Of a stretch of DNA of 44,305 bases, positions 16,327-23,725 are shown piece by piece. The DNA comes from Magnetospirillum sp. WYHS-4 (GTDB lineage: Bacteria; Pseudomonadota; Alphaproteobacteria; Rhodospirillales; GLO-3). The notes under the pieces were generated by a model. It saw only the letters and a program-made list of their open reading frames with translations. It made no database searches and was not told the origin of the DNA. Location of the stretch: NCBI GenBank assembly GCA_039908345.1, contig JAMOBD010000019.1, positions 1 through 44,305 on the forward strand. The letters are read 5' to 3'. A program made the translations under genes and the position numbers. Numbering within the stretch: the stretch's first letter is position 1; every line of letters begins with the position of its first letter.

Positions 16327-17354
16327 CGCTCCTCCGGCCGCAAGGCATGGGCCGCCCAAAGTGCCGCGGCCAGCAACACCACGGCGCCGGCCTGATGGGT
16401 GGCGGCGATGCCGACGGGGACGACCAGCAACAGCGTGGCGATGCCGAGCGCGACCTGGACCGTCACCGCGAGGGCCAGGGCGTTGACCGCCAGATGGGCG
16501 CGCCGGGAAAGGCCGGCTTGGCGGGCCTTCCACCAGAAGGCCAGGATCAGCGCCAGGGTCGATTCCGCCAGGATACGGTGGTCGAACTGTACTGCGGGCA
16601 GGTTTTCGAAGAAGTTTATCCACCAGGGCGAATGGTCCAGGTAGCCGTCGGGCACGAAGCGTCCGTCCATCAACGGGAAGGTGTTGTAGGAGAACCCCGC
16701 GTCCAGACCGGCCACCAGGCCGCCCGAGAGGATGGTGAGGAAGACGAGGCCTGCCAGCCGGCGGGCATGGCCGGACAAGGCCCCGACGGGGAGGTGGCGT
16801 TCCGGCGACATCAGGTCCATGCCGATCCACAGCATGTAGGCGAAGATCGCCACCGCCGCCCCCAGGTGGGCGGTCAGGCGGTAGTGGCTGACGTCCGGGT
16901 TGTCCACCAAGCCGCTGGCTACCATGAACCAGCCCAACGCGCCTTGCAGACCGCCCAGCAGGAACATGCCGGCGAAATGCCGGCCGAGCCGGCGGTCGAC
17001 CCAGCCGCGCAGAACGAAGAACAGCGCGGGGAAGAAGAAAGCCAGCCCCATCATCCGGCCCCAGACCCGATGAACGAATTCCAGCCAGAAGATGCCCTTG
17101 AAGCCCTGCAGATCCATGCCGGCGTTGACCTTCTTGAACTCCGGATACTGCTGGTACTGCTCGAACAGGCGCTGCCAGTCGGCCTCGTTGAGCGGTGGAA
17201 CGAAGCCGGTGACCGGATTCCATTCGACGATCGACAGGCCGGAATGGGTGAGCCGGGTCAGTCCTCCCAGCACCACCATGACGAAGACCATGACGCACAT
17301 GCCGAACAGCCAGAGCGCCATGATGCGATTGCGTCGGGTGTCCAACTCGGCCAT
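16323..17354 (-). CDS. ctaA: Heme A synthase
   Basis: This 343-residue protein with about eight membrane segments oxidises the C8 methyl of heme O to a formyl group, giving heme A for aa3-type cytochrome oxidases. The family order is clear: GLTRLTHSGLSIVEWNP near residue 30-46, then EFKKVNAGMDLQGFKGIFWLEF split over two helices with the conserved E-F-x-H-R, then VDNPDVSHYRLTAHLGAA. DHRILAES and IAATHQAGA follow with the C-terminal heme ligands. Length fits the alphaproteobacterial (Cox15-like) type. It implies that the organism respires with an aa3 oxidase. Confidence 0.95.
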   Translation of the reverse strand: MAELDTRRNRIMALWLFGMCVMVFVMVVLGGLTRLTHSGLSIVEWNPVTGFVPPLNEADWQRLFEQYQQYPEFKKVNAGMDLQGFKGIFWLEFVHRVWGRMMGLAFFFPALFFVLRGWVDRRLGRHFAGMFLLGGLQGALGWFMVASGLVDNPDVSHYRLTAHLGAAVAIFAYMLWIGMDLMSPERHLPVGALSGHARRLAGLVFLTILSGGLVAGLDAGFSYNTFPLMDGRFVPDGYLDHSPWWINFFENLPAVQFDHRILAESTLALILAFWWKARQAGLSRRAHLAVNALALAVTVQVALGIATLLLVVPVGIAATHQAGAVVLLAAALWAAHALRPEER

Positions 17355-17358
17355 GGCC

Positions 17359-18309
17359 TCAGCCCCTCCAGACGTCCCTGAGGCCGGTGCCGGACAAGCG
17401 GTCGAAATAGCGTGCCCGGTAGATCAAGCGCTTCTTGCCGCCCTCCGGGCCGTCTTCGAAGCCCGCCCGGTCGTGCAGCACGTTGTTGCTGACCAAGCCC
17501 TGTCCCGGCGCCATGCGATGACGGAACACGTAAGGCGAATCGGCATCAAGAATGGCTTCCAGAGCCGCCACCGCCGCCCGCGTCGCCGCGTCGTCCCGCC
17601 AGACGATGTTGCGCTTGCGCGCCGTGTAGCGCATGTGCAGGGAGCCGTTCTCGGGATCGACCAGGAAGACGGGCCCGGTGCGAGCGACACGGATTTCCTC
17701 GCCGCCTTCCGTATTGGCCGGGATGGTCATGGCGTGGGGATGCATCAGGGCGCGGATGTGTTCCGGATCGGTGTCGCGCAGCAGGATGTAGGCGATCTCG
17801 TGGTCCATCAGGGCGTTCTCGCCGCCGGTCTGCGAATCCGAGACGCAATAGAGCAGCAGGCTGCGGTCCTGGCGATCGAGCGTGTTGTAGTAGCCGTCGG
17901 TGTGCCACTTGATCGGCCGGTTGGTGTAGGGGATGTAGTTGGTGCGCCGCCCCTCGCCGATCACCGTCAGCGGTGTGATGCCGTCGTCGTCGGCCAGCAT
18001 GTTGGCGTCCAGGCGCTCCAGGCCGAAGCGGGTCCCGACCTCGCGGATCAGGCGCTTGCCCGTCTCGGCATCCACGGGCGGCGCCACGAACAGCGCCATG
18101 TTGGCCCTCTGGAGCCGGTCTAGCAGGGCGGCATGCTCGACGGCATCGATATCGAACGGGTCCTTGATTTCGACCACCAGCTCGCCGGCAGCCCGGGGGG
18201 CTGCCGCCAGCTTCCATTCGCGCCAGCGCGCATAGGCCTCCGGCGCCTCTAGATCGAAGGGGCCGCCGGCGCCCGGCGGCGCGGCTTCCGCAACTGTGGT
18301 TCCAGCCAT
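17359..18309 (-). CDS. TauD/TfdA-family Fe(II)/2-oxoglutarate dioxygenase
   Basis: This 316-residue protein carries the iron-binding H-x-D as KWHTDGYY (His136, Asp138). A distal His lies in VLHDRAGF, and an Arg for 2-oxoglutarate follows near the C-terminus. HRMAPGQGLVSNN is similar to the clavaminate synthase-like/TauD fold. The substrate is unknown. TauD itself releases sulfite from taurine, so a link to the adjacent sulfur-oxidation genes is attractive but unproven. ATG 18309 has AGGAGACGG just upstream. The frame is open further up to 18456 but without a better start. It is 4 bases from ctaA. Confidence 0.85.
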   Translation of the reverse strand: MAGTTVAEAAPPGAGGPFDLEAPEAYARWREWKLAAAPRAAGELVVEIKDPFDIDAVEHAALLDRLQRANMALFVAPPVDAETGKRLIREVGTRFGLERLDANMLADDDGITPLTVIGEGRRTNYIPYTNRPIKWHTDGYYNTLDRQDRSLLLYCVSDSQTGGENALMDHEIAYILLRDTDPEHIRALMHPHAMTIPANTEGGEEIRVARTGPVFLVDPENGSLHMRYTARKRNIVWRDDAATRAAVAALEAILDADSPYVFRHRMAPGQGLVSNNVLHDRAGFEDGPEGGKKRLIYRARYFDRLSGTGLRDVWRG

Positions 18310-18894
18310 TTTCCGTCTCCTGTTCCGATCCCCGAAACCGTCGTTCGTCCGCCTTGACCCGGACCGTACATTAGGGTAATCGAATATACGGTCGTTTCGC
18401 GGCGGTTCGTGGTAGACATAGACCACCCGCTCGGGAGACGCCAGGGCGGATGCCAAGCTTGAAAAATCCCTAACCTCCAGAGGGGGATTTGGGATAGAAA
18501 AAAATACCGATAGGGGCTTCCATATTAGATTGTTTTAATATACAAGGCAGCAAGGTGGGTCGACAGCGGCCGGTCGATCTGCGGGGAAGAATGGGCCGCG
18601 ATGAGTTGACCGAGGAGGAATACGTCCGGCATATCCACCCTGCGACAAGCAGGGACGGCAGGTTCACCGAACCGGTTTTTTCCGCGCGCTCGATGCCTCC
18701 GGAGCCGTTGGCTTTCGTGGGGATGAGTATCCGGTCCGGGTGGCTGTTCTGGAGTGCGCGCCCTCAGGCGATGCAGGTGGGCCGAGCAGGATCGACTGGA
18801 CGTTGAACCCAGGTCAGGGATCGTTTCTCCGCCGTCTCAAGGGATGGCAGGCTGCGGGGAGGCGGAAAAAAGTAAGCGTGTTGGAGGAGTATCC
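18310..18894. other. 585-base intergenic region between the dioxygenase gene and dsrA
   Basis: No convincing gene is seen. Several signals are visible. An inverted repeat GACCGTA/TACGGTC (18362-18368, 18387-18393) precedes the dioxygenase gene. A hairpin has arms AAATCCC (18464-18470) and GGGATTT (18484-18490). An AT-rich patch at 18490-18545 with TAATAT at 18536-18541 is a possible dsr promoter -10 box. GGTTC-ACC-GAACC at 18661-18673 is followed two bases later by six T, a weak terminator or attenuator. An open frame from ATG 18591 to 18806 has a GGGGAAG ahead of it but looks unlike a protein in its second half. The dsr transcript may therefore have a long regulated leader. Confidence 0.4.
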
Positions 18895-20151
18895 ATGGCG
18901 AAACAAATGCACAAGACGCCGATGCTCGACGAGCTCGAGAAGGGTCCGTGGCCGAGCTTCATCACCGGCATCAAGCGTCTGGCGCAGTCGGAAGGCAAGC
19001 CCTACGCCGACATGATGAAGGATCTGCTGGGCCAGCTCGAGCACTCCTACGAGACCCGGCTGGGCTATTGGAAGGGCGGCGCGATCAGCGTTCTCGGTTA
19101 CGGCGGCGGCGTCATTCCGCGCTTCTCCGAGGTGGCCGACAAGTTCCCGCTGTCCTCCGAGTTCCACACGCTGCGCATCATGCCGCCCGCCGGCATGCAC
19201 TATGACACCAAGACGTTGCGCAAGTTCTGCGACATCTGGGAAAAGTACGGCTCCGGCCTGATCGCCTTCCACGGCCAGTCCGGCGATATCATGTTCCAGG
19301 GTTGCCGTAGCGAGAACGTCCAGCCCGCCTTCGACGAGTTCAACGAGATGGGCTTCGACCTGGGCGGGGCCGGTCCGGCCGTGCGCACCTCGACTTCCTG
19401 TGTCGGCGCCGCGCGTTGCGAGATGTCCTGCTACGACGAGCAGAAGGCGCTCCGCGAGTGTATCAATTCCACCCTGGACGACATGCACCGCCCGGCTCTG
19501 CCCTATAAGTTCAAGTTCAAGTTCTCGGGCTGCGCCAACGACTGCTCGAATGCCATCCACCGCGCCGACATGGCGGTGATCGGCACCTGGGCCGACGACA
19601 TGCAGGTCGATCAGGCCGAGGTCAAGAACTACGTCAAGAAGCTGGGCCGCAAGGGCATCATCGATCAGGTGATTTCCATGTGCCCGACCCGCGCGCTGTC
19701 CCTGAACGACGACGACACCCTCGACGTCGACAACCGGAGCTGCGTGCGCTGCATGCACTGCCTGAACGTCATGACCAAGGCCCTGAAGCCGGGCAAGAAG
19801 CGCGGCGCTGCCATTCTGGTCGGCGGCAAGCGGACCCTGAAGGTCGGCGATATGCTGGGTTCGGTGGTGGTGCCCTTCATGAAGCTGGAGGACGACGAGG
19901 ACTACGAGGCGCTGGTCGAACTCGGCCAGAAGATCATCGAGTTCTTCGCCGAAAACGCTCTGGAACATGAACGTGTCGGCGAGATGATCGCCCGCATCGG
20001 CCTGGGGACCTTGCTGGAAGGGCTCGAGATCGGTGTCGATCCGAACATGATCAACCACCCGCGCACCAATTCCTACGTCCGCATCGACGGCGACGACTGG
20101 GAAGCCGAGGTGGAGAAGTGGAACGAGCGGAAGGCTGCGGCGGCCGAATAG
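18895..20151 (+). CDS. dsrA: Dissimilatory sulfite reductase alpha subunit (oxidative type)
   Basis: This 418-residue subunit of the alpha2-beta2 siroheme enzyme runs in the oxidative direction in sulfur oxidisers, taking sulfur bound to DsrC to sulfite. The siroheme-[4Fe-4S] cysteines are C-x5-C at 169/175 (TSCVGAARC) and C-x3-C at 213/217 (GCANDC). A ferredoxin domain follows (SMCPTRAL and CVRCMHC). The reverse assignment comes from the co-encoded dsrEFH and dsrL. ATG 18895 has TTGGAGGAG upstream. It is the first gene of the dsr operon. Cytoplasmic. Confidence 0.98.
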   Translation: MAKQMHKTPMLDELEKGPWPSFITGIKRLAQSEGKPYADMMKDLLGQLEHSYETRLGYWKGGAISVLGYGGGVIPRFSEVADKFPLSSEFHTLRIMPPAGMHYDTKTLRKFCDIWEKYGSGLIAFHGQSGDIMFQGCRSENVQPAFDEFNEMGFDLGGAGPAVRTSTSCVGAARCEMSCYDEQKALRECINSTLDDMHRPALPYKFKFKFSGCANDCSNAIHRADMAVIGTWADDMQVDQAEVKNYVKKLGRKGIIDQVISMCPTRALSLNDDDTLDVDNRSCVRCMHCLNVMTKALKPGKKRGAAILVGGKRTLKVGDMLGSVVVPFMKLEDDEDYEALVELGQKIIEFFAENALEHERVGEMIARIGLGTLLEGLEIGVDPNMINHPRTNSYVRIDGDDWEAEVEKWNERKAAAAE

Positions 20152-20202
20152 GGCCGCCTGCTTCCCCCCCCGCCCCTTAGAGATTGCTTGGAGGACGATC
20201 AA

Positions 20203-21273
20203 ATGACTCAGCCCCGTATGCCCGACGAGTGTGGCGTTCCGGAACCCGAACCGTTCATGCATCCCGTCCTTGTGGAAAACAAGGGCAATTGGAAGTGGCA
20301 CGACCGCCCGCAGCCGGGCGTTCTGCACCACGTCTCCTATAGCGGCGACGAAGTCTGGACCGTCAAGGCCGGCACCCAGCGCCAGATGGACGTCTATACC
20401 GTCCGCAAGCTGTGCGACATCGCCGACCAGTTCGCCGATGGCTACGTCCGCTTCACCGTGCGCTCCAATATCGAGTTCATGGTGACCGACGAGAAGAAGG
20501 TGCAGCCCCTCATCGACAAGCTGAAAGCCGAAGGCTTCCCGGTCGGCGGCACCGGCAACTCGGTGACCATGATCTCCCACACCCAGGGCTGGCTGCACTG
20601 CGATATTCCGGGCACCGACGCCTCGGGCGTGGTCAAGTCCCTGATGGACGAGTTGCACGCCGAGTTCATCCGCGAGGAAATGCCGAACCGCGTCAAGATC
20701 ACCACCTCCTGCTGCCAGATCAATTGCGGCGGCCAGGGCGACATCGCGGTCAACGTGCAGCACACCAAGCCGCCGCGCATCAATCACGACCTGGTGGCCG
20801 GCGTCTGCGAGCGTCCGTCGGTGATCGCACGCTGCCCGGTGGCGGCCATCCGGCCCGCCATGGTCAACGGCAAGCCGTCGCTGGAAGTCGACGAGAAGAA
20901 GTGCGTCTGCTGCGGCGCCTGCTTCCCGCCGTGTCCGCCGATGCAGATCAACCACCCGGAATTCACCCGCGTGGCGATCTGGGTGGGCGGCAAGCACTCT
21001 TCCACCCGCTCCAAGCCCACCTTCCACAAGCTGGTGGCCGCGAACATCCCCAACAACCCGCCGCGTTGGCCCGAAGCCGCCGATGTCGTCAAGCGTATCC
21101 TGCGTGCCTACAAGGAAGACGCCAAGGCTTGGGAGCGCGTGGGCGAGTGGATCGACCGGGTCGGCTGGCCGCGGTTCTTCGAACTCACCGGCCTGCCTTT
21201 CACCAAGTTCCACTTGGAGACGTGGAAGGGCGGGCGTCCCGCTCTCAACGCCTCCGCCCAGGTTCGCTTCTAA
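20203..21273 (+). CDS. dsrB: Dissimilatory sulfite reductase beta subunit (oxidative type)
   Basis: This 356-residue partner of DsrA has cysteines at 170, 171 and 175 (SCCQINCGGQGD) and at 202 and 211 (CERPSVIARC). A ferredoxin domain follows with CVCCGACFPPCPPM. These are the normal DsrB positions around the functional siroheme. The ATG at 20203 has GGAGGA 8 bases upstream. An upstream in-frame ATG at 20188 would overlap that site and is rejected. It is 51 bases after dsrA. Confidence 0.98.
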   Translation: MTQPRMPDECGVPEPEPFMHPVLVENKGNWKWHDRPQPGVLHHVSYSGDEVWTVKAGTQRQMDVYTVRKLCDIADQFADGYVRFTVRSNIEFMVTDEKKVQPLIDKLKAEGFPVGGTGNSVTMISHTQGWLHCDIPGTDASGVVKSLMDELHAEFIREEMPNRVKITTSCCQINCGGQGDIAVNVQHTKPPRINHDLVAGVCERPSVIARCPVAAIRPAMVNGKPSLEVDEKKCVCCGACFPPCPPMQINHPEFTRVAIWVGGKHSSTRSKPTFHKLVAANIPNNPPRWPEAADVVKRILRAYKEDAKAWERVGEWIDRVGWPRFFELTGLPFTKFHLETWKGGRPALNASAQVRF

Positions 21274-21312
21274 CGAAGCGGACCACCCAGGGGGAAAAGG
21301 AAACATCGGAAC

Positions 21313-21672
21313 ATGAAGTTCGGTATTCTGGTCAACGAAGGACCGTTCACCCACCAGGCCTCCGACTCCGCCTACCAGTTCACCAAGGCGGCGATCGCCA
21401 AGGGCCATCAGGTGATGCGCGTGTTCTTCTACTACGACGGTGTCAACAACGCGAACCGTCTGTCCGAGCCGCAGGCCGACGACCGCAATCTGGTCAAGCT
21501 GTGGGGAGAACTGGCGAAGGAGCACAAGATCGATTTGGTCGTGTGCATCGCCGCCGCGCTTCGGCGCGGCATCAAGGAGGAGATCCTGGCCGAAGGCTTC
21601 CGGATCTCCGGCCTTGGACAGCTGATCGAGGTCGGCATCGCCGCCGACCGCACGGTCATGTTCGGCGACTGA
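21313..21672 (+). CDS. dsrE: DsrE, sulfurtransferase subunit of DsrEFH
   Basis: This 119-residue subunit of the hexameric DsrEFH complex starts MKFGILVNEGPFTHQASDSA. Cys78 in LVVCIAAALRRGI is at the position known from Allochromatium vinosum to carry the transferred sulfur and to be needed for interaction with DsrC. The gene is specific to the oxidative pathway and absent from sulfate reducers. An AAGGAAAC site precedes the ATG. Confidence 0.97.
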   Translation: MKFGILVNEGPFTHQASDSAYQFTKAAIAKGHQVMRVFFYYDGVNNANRLSEPQADDRNLVKLWGELAKEHKIDLVVCIAAALRRGIKEEILAEGFRISGLGQLIEVGIAADRTVMFGD

Positions 21673-21688
21673 GGATCGGGAGGGATCG

Positions 21689-22120
21689 ATGAGCGAAGAT
21701 ATGGAAGGTTCCTTCGAAACCGAGGGTGTCCACAAGCAGTTCATGTTCTTGAACCGCAAGGCCCCTTACGGAACCATTTACGCCCTCGAGGTGCTGGAGA
21801 TGATCCTCATCTCGGCGGCTTTCGAGCAGAATACCAACGTCGTGTTCATGGACGACGGCGTCTATCAGATCCGCAAGGGCATGGACACCAAGCCGGTGAA
21901 CATGAAAAACTTCTCGCCCACCTACCGCATTCTGGAGGCCGAGAAGGAAGACGCCGACGAAGATCCGGACGCCGAGATGAAGTGGCGCCTGATCGTCGAG
22001 AAGGAGTCCATGGAGGCCCGCGGGCTGACGCCCGAGGATTTCATCATCGAGGTCGAGGTCCTGCCCGCCAAGCAAGTGGGCGAACTGATGGCCGAGATGG
22101 ACGTGATTCTGGGCGGCTGA
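21689..22120 (+). CDS. dsrF: DsrF, subunit of DsrEFH
   Basis: This 143-residue DsrE-fold protein has KQFMFLNRKAPYGTIYALE near the start, which is typical of DsrF, and AAFEQNTNVVFMDDGVYQI as the core. It contains no cysteine, so it is structural in the complex rather than a sulfur carrier. GGGAGGGATCG precedes the ATG. It lies 16 bases after dsrE and 22 bases before dsrH. Confidence 0.96.
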   Translation: MSEDMEGSFETEGVHKQFMFLNRKAPYGTIYALEVLEMILISAAFEQNTNVVFMDDGVYQIRKGMDTKPVNMKNFSPTYRILEAEKEDADEDPDAEMKWRLIVEKESMEARGLTPEDFIIEVEVLPAKQVGELMAEMDVILGG

Positions 22121-22142
22121 CGACGACGGAGGGATGTGAACC

Positions 22143-22445
22143 ATGCTGAACACCATCAACAAGTCGCCGTTCGAGCGCGCCTCGCTCGACAGCTTCCTGC
22201 GCACCGCCCCCAAGGGCACGCCGGTGCTGTTTCTCGAAGACGGCGTCTATGCGGTCACCAAGAACACTTCGCTGGCCGCCGCCATGGCCGCCATCGCGAA
22301 GGATCACGCGATCTACGCCTTAGGGCCGGACCTCAAGGCCCGGGCCATTGGCGACGACCGCGTCCTGGAAGGCGTCACTGTGGTCGATTACGGGGGATTC
22401 GTCGACCTGGTCGTCGAGCACGGCACGGTCCAGTCCTGGCTGTGA
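22143..22445 (+). CDS. dsrH: DsrH, subunit of DsrEFH, without the conserved cysteine
   Basis: This 100-residue protein starts MLNTINKSPFERASLDSFLR. VLFLEDGVYAVT and YALGPDLKARAI are clear DsrH/TusB marks. In A. vinosum DsrH the cysteine (Cys20) lies in the motif S-C-L shortly after N-K-S-P-F-E-R. Here that position is Phe18 (codon ttc in SFL), and the whole protein has no cysteine. The complex would then rely on DsrE Cys78 alone. GGAGGGATG precedes the start. Confidence 0.95.
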   Translation: MLNTINKSPFERASLDSFLRTAPKGTPVLFLEDGVYAVTKNTSLAAAMAAIAKDHAIYALGPDLKARAIGDDRVLEGVTVVDYGGFVDLVVEHGTVQSWL

Positions 22446-22479
22446 CCAGACGATAAGCGACGGGTTAGTGCCATCAGTT

Positions 22480-22495
22480 ACCCGCGCAAGCGGGT
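22480..22495 (+). promoter_or_regulatory. Stem-loop with GCAA tetraloop just upstream of dsrC
   Basis: ACCCGC and GCGGGT form a perfect 6-bp stem closed by a GCAA (GNRA-type) loop. It lies between dsrH and dsrC, 26 bases before the dsrC ATG and ahead of the AAAAGGAG ribosome binding site. A 5' hairpin at this place would protect or mark a processed dsrC message; that role is inferred. Confidence 0.6.
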
Positions 22496-22521
22496 GGATC
22501 GAAGGAAAAGGAGTTACAAAT

Positions 22522-22854
22522 ATGGCTTACGAAGTGAATGGCCAGACCATCGAGCACGACGAAGAGGGCTATATCCTCGATATCGGCAAGTGGTCGAAGG
22601 AACTGGGCGAGATCATCGCCAAGGAAGAAGACGTCAAGCTGACGGACGAGCATTGGGAAGTTATCAACTTCCTGCGCGAATATTACGACGAATACCAGAT
22701 CGCGCCGGCCATCCGCGTCCTGGTCAAGGCCATCAAGAAGAAGTTCGGTCCCGAAAAGGGCAGCAACAAGTACCTGTACGAGCTTTTCCCGTACGGTCCC
22801 GCCAAGCAGGCTTGCAAGATCGCCGGCCTGCCCAAGCCGACCGGTTGCATCTAA
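22522..22854 (+). CDS. dsrC: DsrC, sulfur-carrying substrate protein of DsrAB
   Basis: This 110-residue protein ends in the flexible C-terminal arm YGPAKQACKIAGLPKPTGCI. Both redox cysteines are present at the canonical 11-residue spacing: Cys98 and the penultimate Cys109. It is therefore a true DsrC and not a TusE-like or regulatory relative. DsrC receives sulfur from DsrEFH on the penultimate cysteine, is oxidised by DsrAB, and is recycled by DsrMKJOP. A strong ribosome binding site (AAAAGGAG) precedes the ATG, and hairpins flank the gene on both sides. Confidence 0.98.
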   Translation: MAYEVNGQTIEHDEEGYILDIGKWSKELGEIIAKEEDVKLTDEHWEVINFLREYYDEYQIAPAIRVLVKAIKKKFGPEKGSNKYLYELFPYGPAKQACKIAGLPKPTGCI

Positions 22855-22872
22855 GTTCGTCGGATCCGGGAC

Positions 22873-22893
22873 GGGGGACCGGCAGGGTCCCCC
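22873..22893 (+). promoter_or_regulatory. Strong hairpin between dsrC and dsrM
   Basis: GGGGGACC and GGTCCCCC form an 8-bp GC stem with loop GGCAG. No T run follows, so it is not a standard terminator. It more likely blocks 3' exonucleases or partly pauses transcription, which would raise the dsrC message over the downstream genes. Confidence 0.65.
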
Positions 22894-22933
22894 CAACCCG
22901 TGAACAGCCCAGGACGAGAAGGACGAGAGCGCC

Positions 22934-23674
22934 ATGTCGACGCTGACGGTAGTGTTTGCCCTATTGTTCTACGTTGCGACCGTGATTCTGGTCGGTGGTT
23001 TGGCGTTCAAGATCGCCCAATACTGGAAGACGCCCGCGCCGCTCAAGATTCCCACCACGCCCGCCCCCCTGACCCAGGGCGGCGCCGCCCTGCGGGTGAT
23101 GCGCGAGGTCCTGCTGTTCGAAAGCCTGTTCAACTCCAACAAGTGGATATGGCTGCTGGGCGCCCTGTTCCATGCCTCGCTGGCTCTGGTCGTGATGCGT
23201 CACCTGCGCTATTTCCAGGAGCCCGTGTGGTTCTGGGTGCACTTGGTTCAGCCTTTCGGCGCCTACGGCGGTTTCGCCATGGTGGTTGGCCTGTTCGGCC
23301 TCTGGTACCGCCGCATCGGCATCGAGCGCATCCGCTACATCTCCAATCCCTCGGACCATCTGATGCTGCTTCTGCTGGTCGGCATTGGGTTCAGCGGGCT
23401 GATGATGCGCTTCGTGGCTCGCACCGACATCATTTCCGTCAAGGCCTTCTTCCTGGGCCTGATGCGGTTCGACTGGCGTCCGCTGCCCGACGACCCGTTC
23501 CTGATCATTCATCTGACCCTGGTGGCGCTGCTGATGGTGGTGTTTCCCTTCAGCAAGCTTCTCCACGCGCCGGGCGTCTTCTTCAGCCCGACCCGCAACC
23601 AAGCCGACGATGCCCGCGAACGCCGTCACGTGGCGCCCTGGGCGGCGTCCAAGGATGCCGAACGCCCAGCCTGA
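22934..23674 (+). CDS. dsrM: DsrM, membrane cytochrome b subunit of DsrMKJOP
   Basis: This 246-residue NarI-like integral membrane protein has five predicted segments (about residues 5-25, 72-88, 107-124, 142-160 and 188-205). Histidines in the helices (FHASLALVVMRHL, WVHLVQP, IIHLTLVALL) can ligate heme b. It exchanges electrons between quinone and the DsrK subunit. Length fits the sulfur-oxidiser type. The ATG at 22934 is preceded by AAGGACGAGAG. Confidence 0.95.
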   Translation: MSTLTVVFALLFYVATVILVGGLAFKIAQYWKTPAPLKIPTTPAPLTQGGAALRVMREVLLFESLFNSNKWIWLLGALFHASLALVVMRHLRYFQEPVWFWVHLVQPFGAYGGFAMVVGLFGLWYRRIGIERIRYISNPSDHLMLLLLVGIGFSGLMMRFVARTDIISVKAFFLGLMRFDWRPLPDDPFLIIHLTLVALLMVVFPFSKLLHAPGVFFSPTRNQADDARERRHVAPWAASKDAERPA

Positions 23675-23725
23675 GACTCTGGAACCTGGATAGACTTTAT
23701 TCTTCCTGCGACGTAGGAGCTGACC

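Noticed and set aside
18591-18806. 71-residue frame before dsrA
   Set aside because: It has a fair ribosome binding site, but the second half is low-quality sequence (Trp, Arg, Met runs). Kept only as a possible leader peptide.
18814-21759. 981-residue open frame on the minus strand across dsrA-dsrB-dsrE
   Set aside because: It is antisense to three certain genes, is rich in His, Gln and Asp without domains, and arises from GC-rich third positions.
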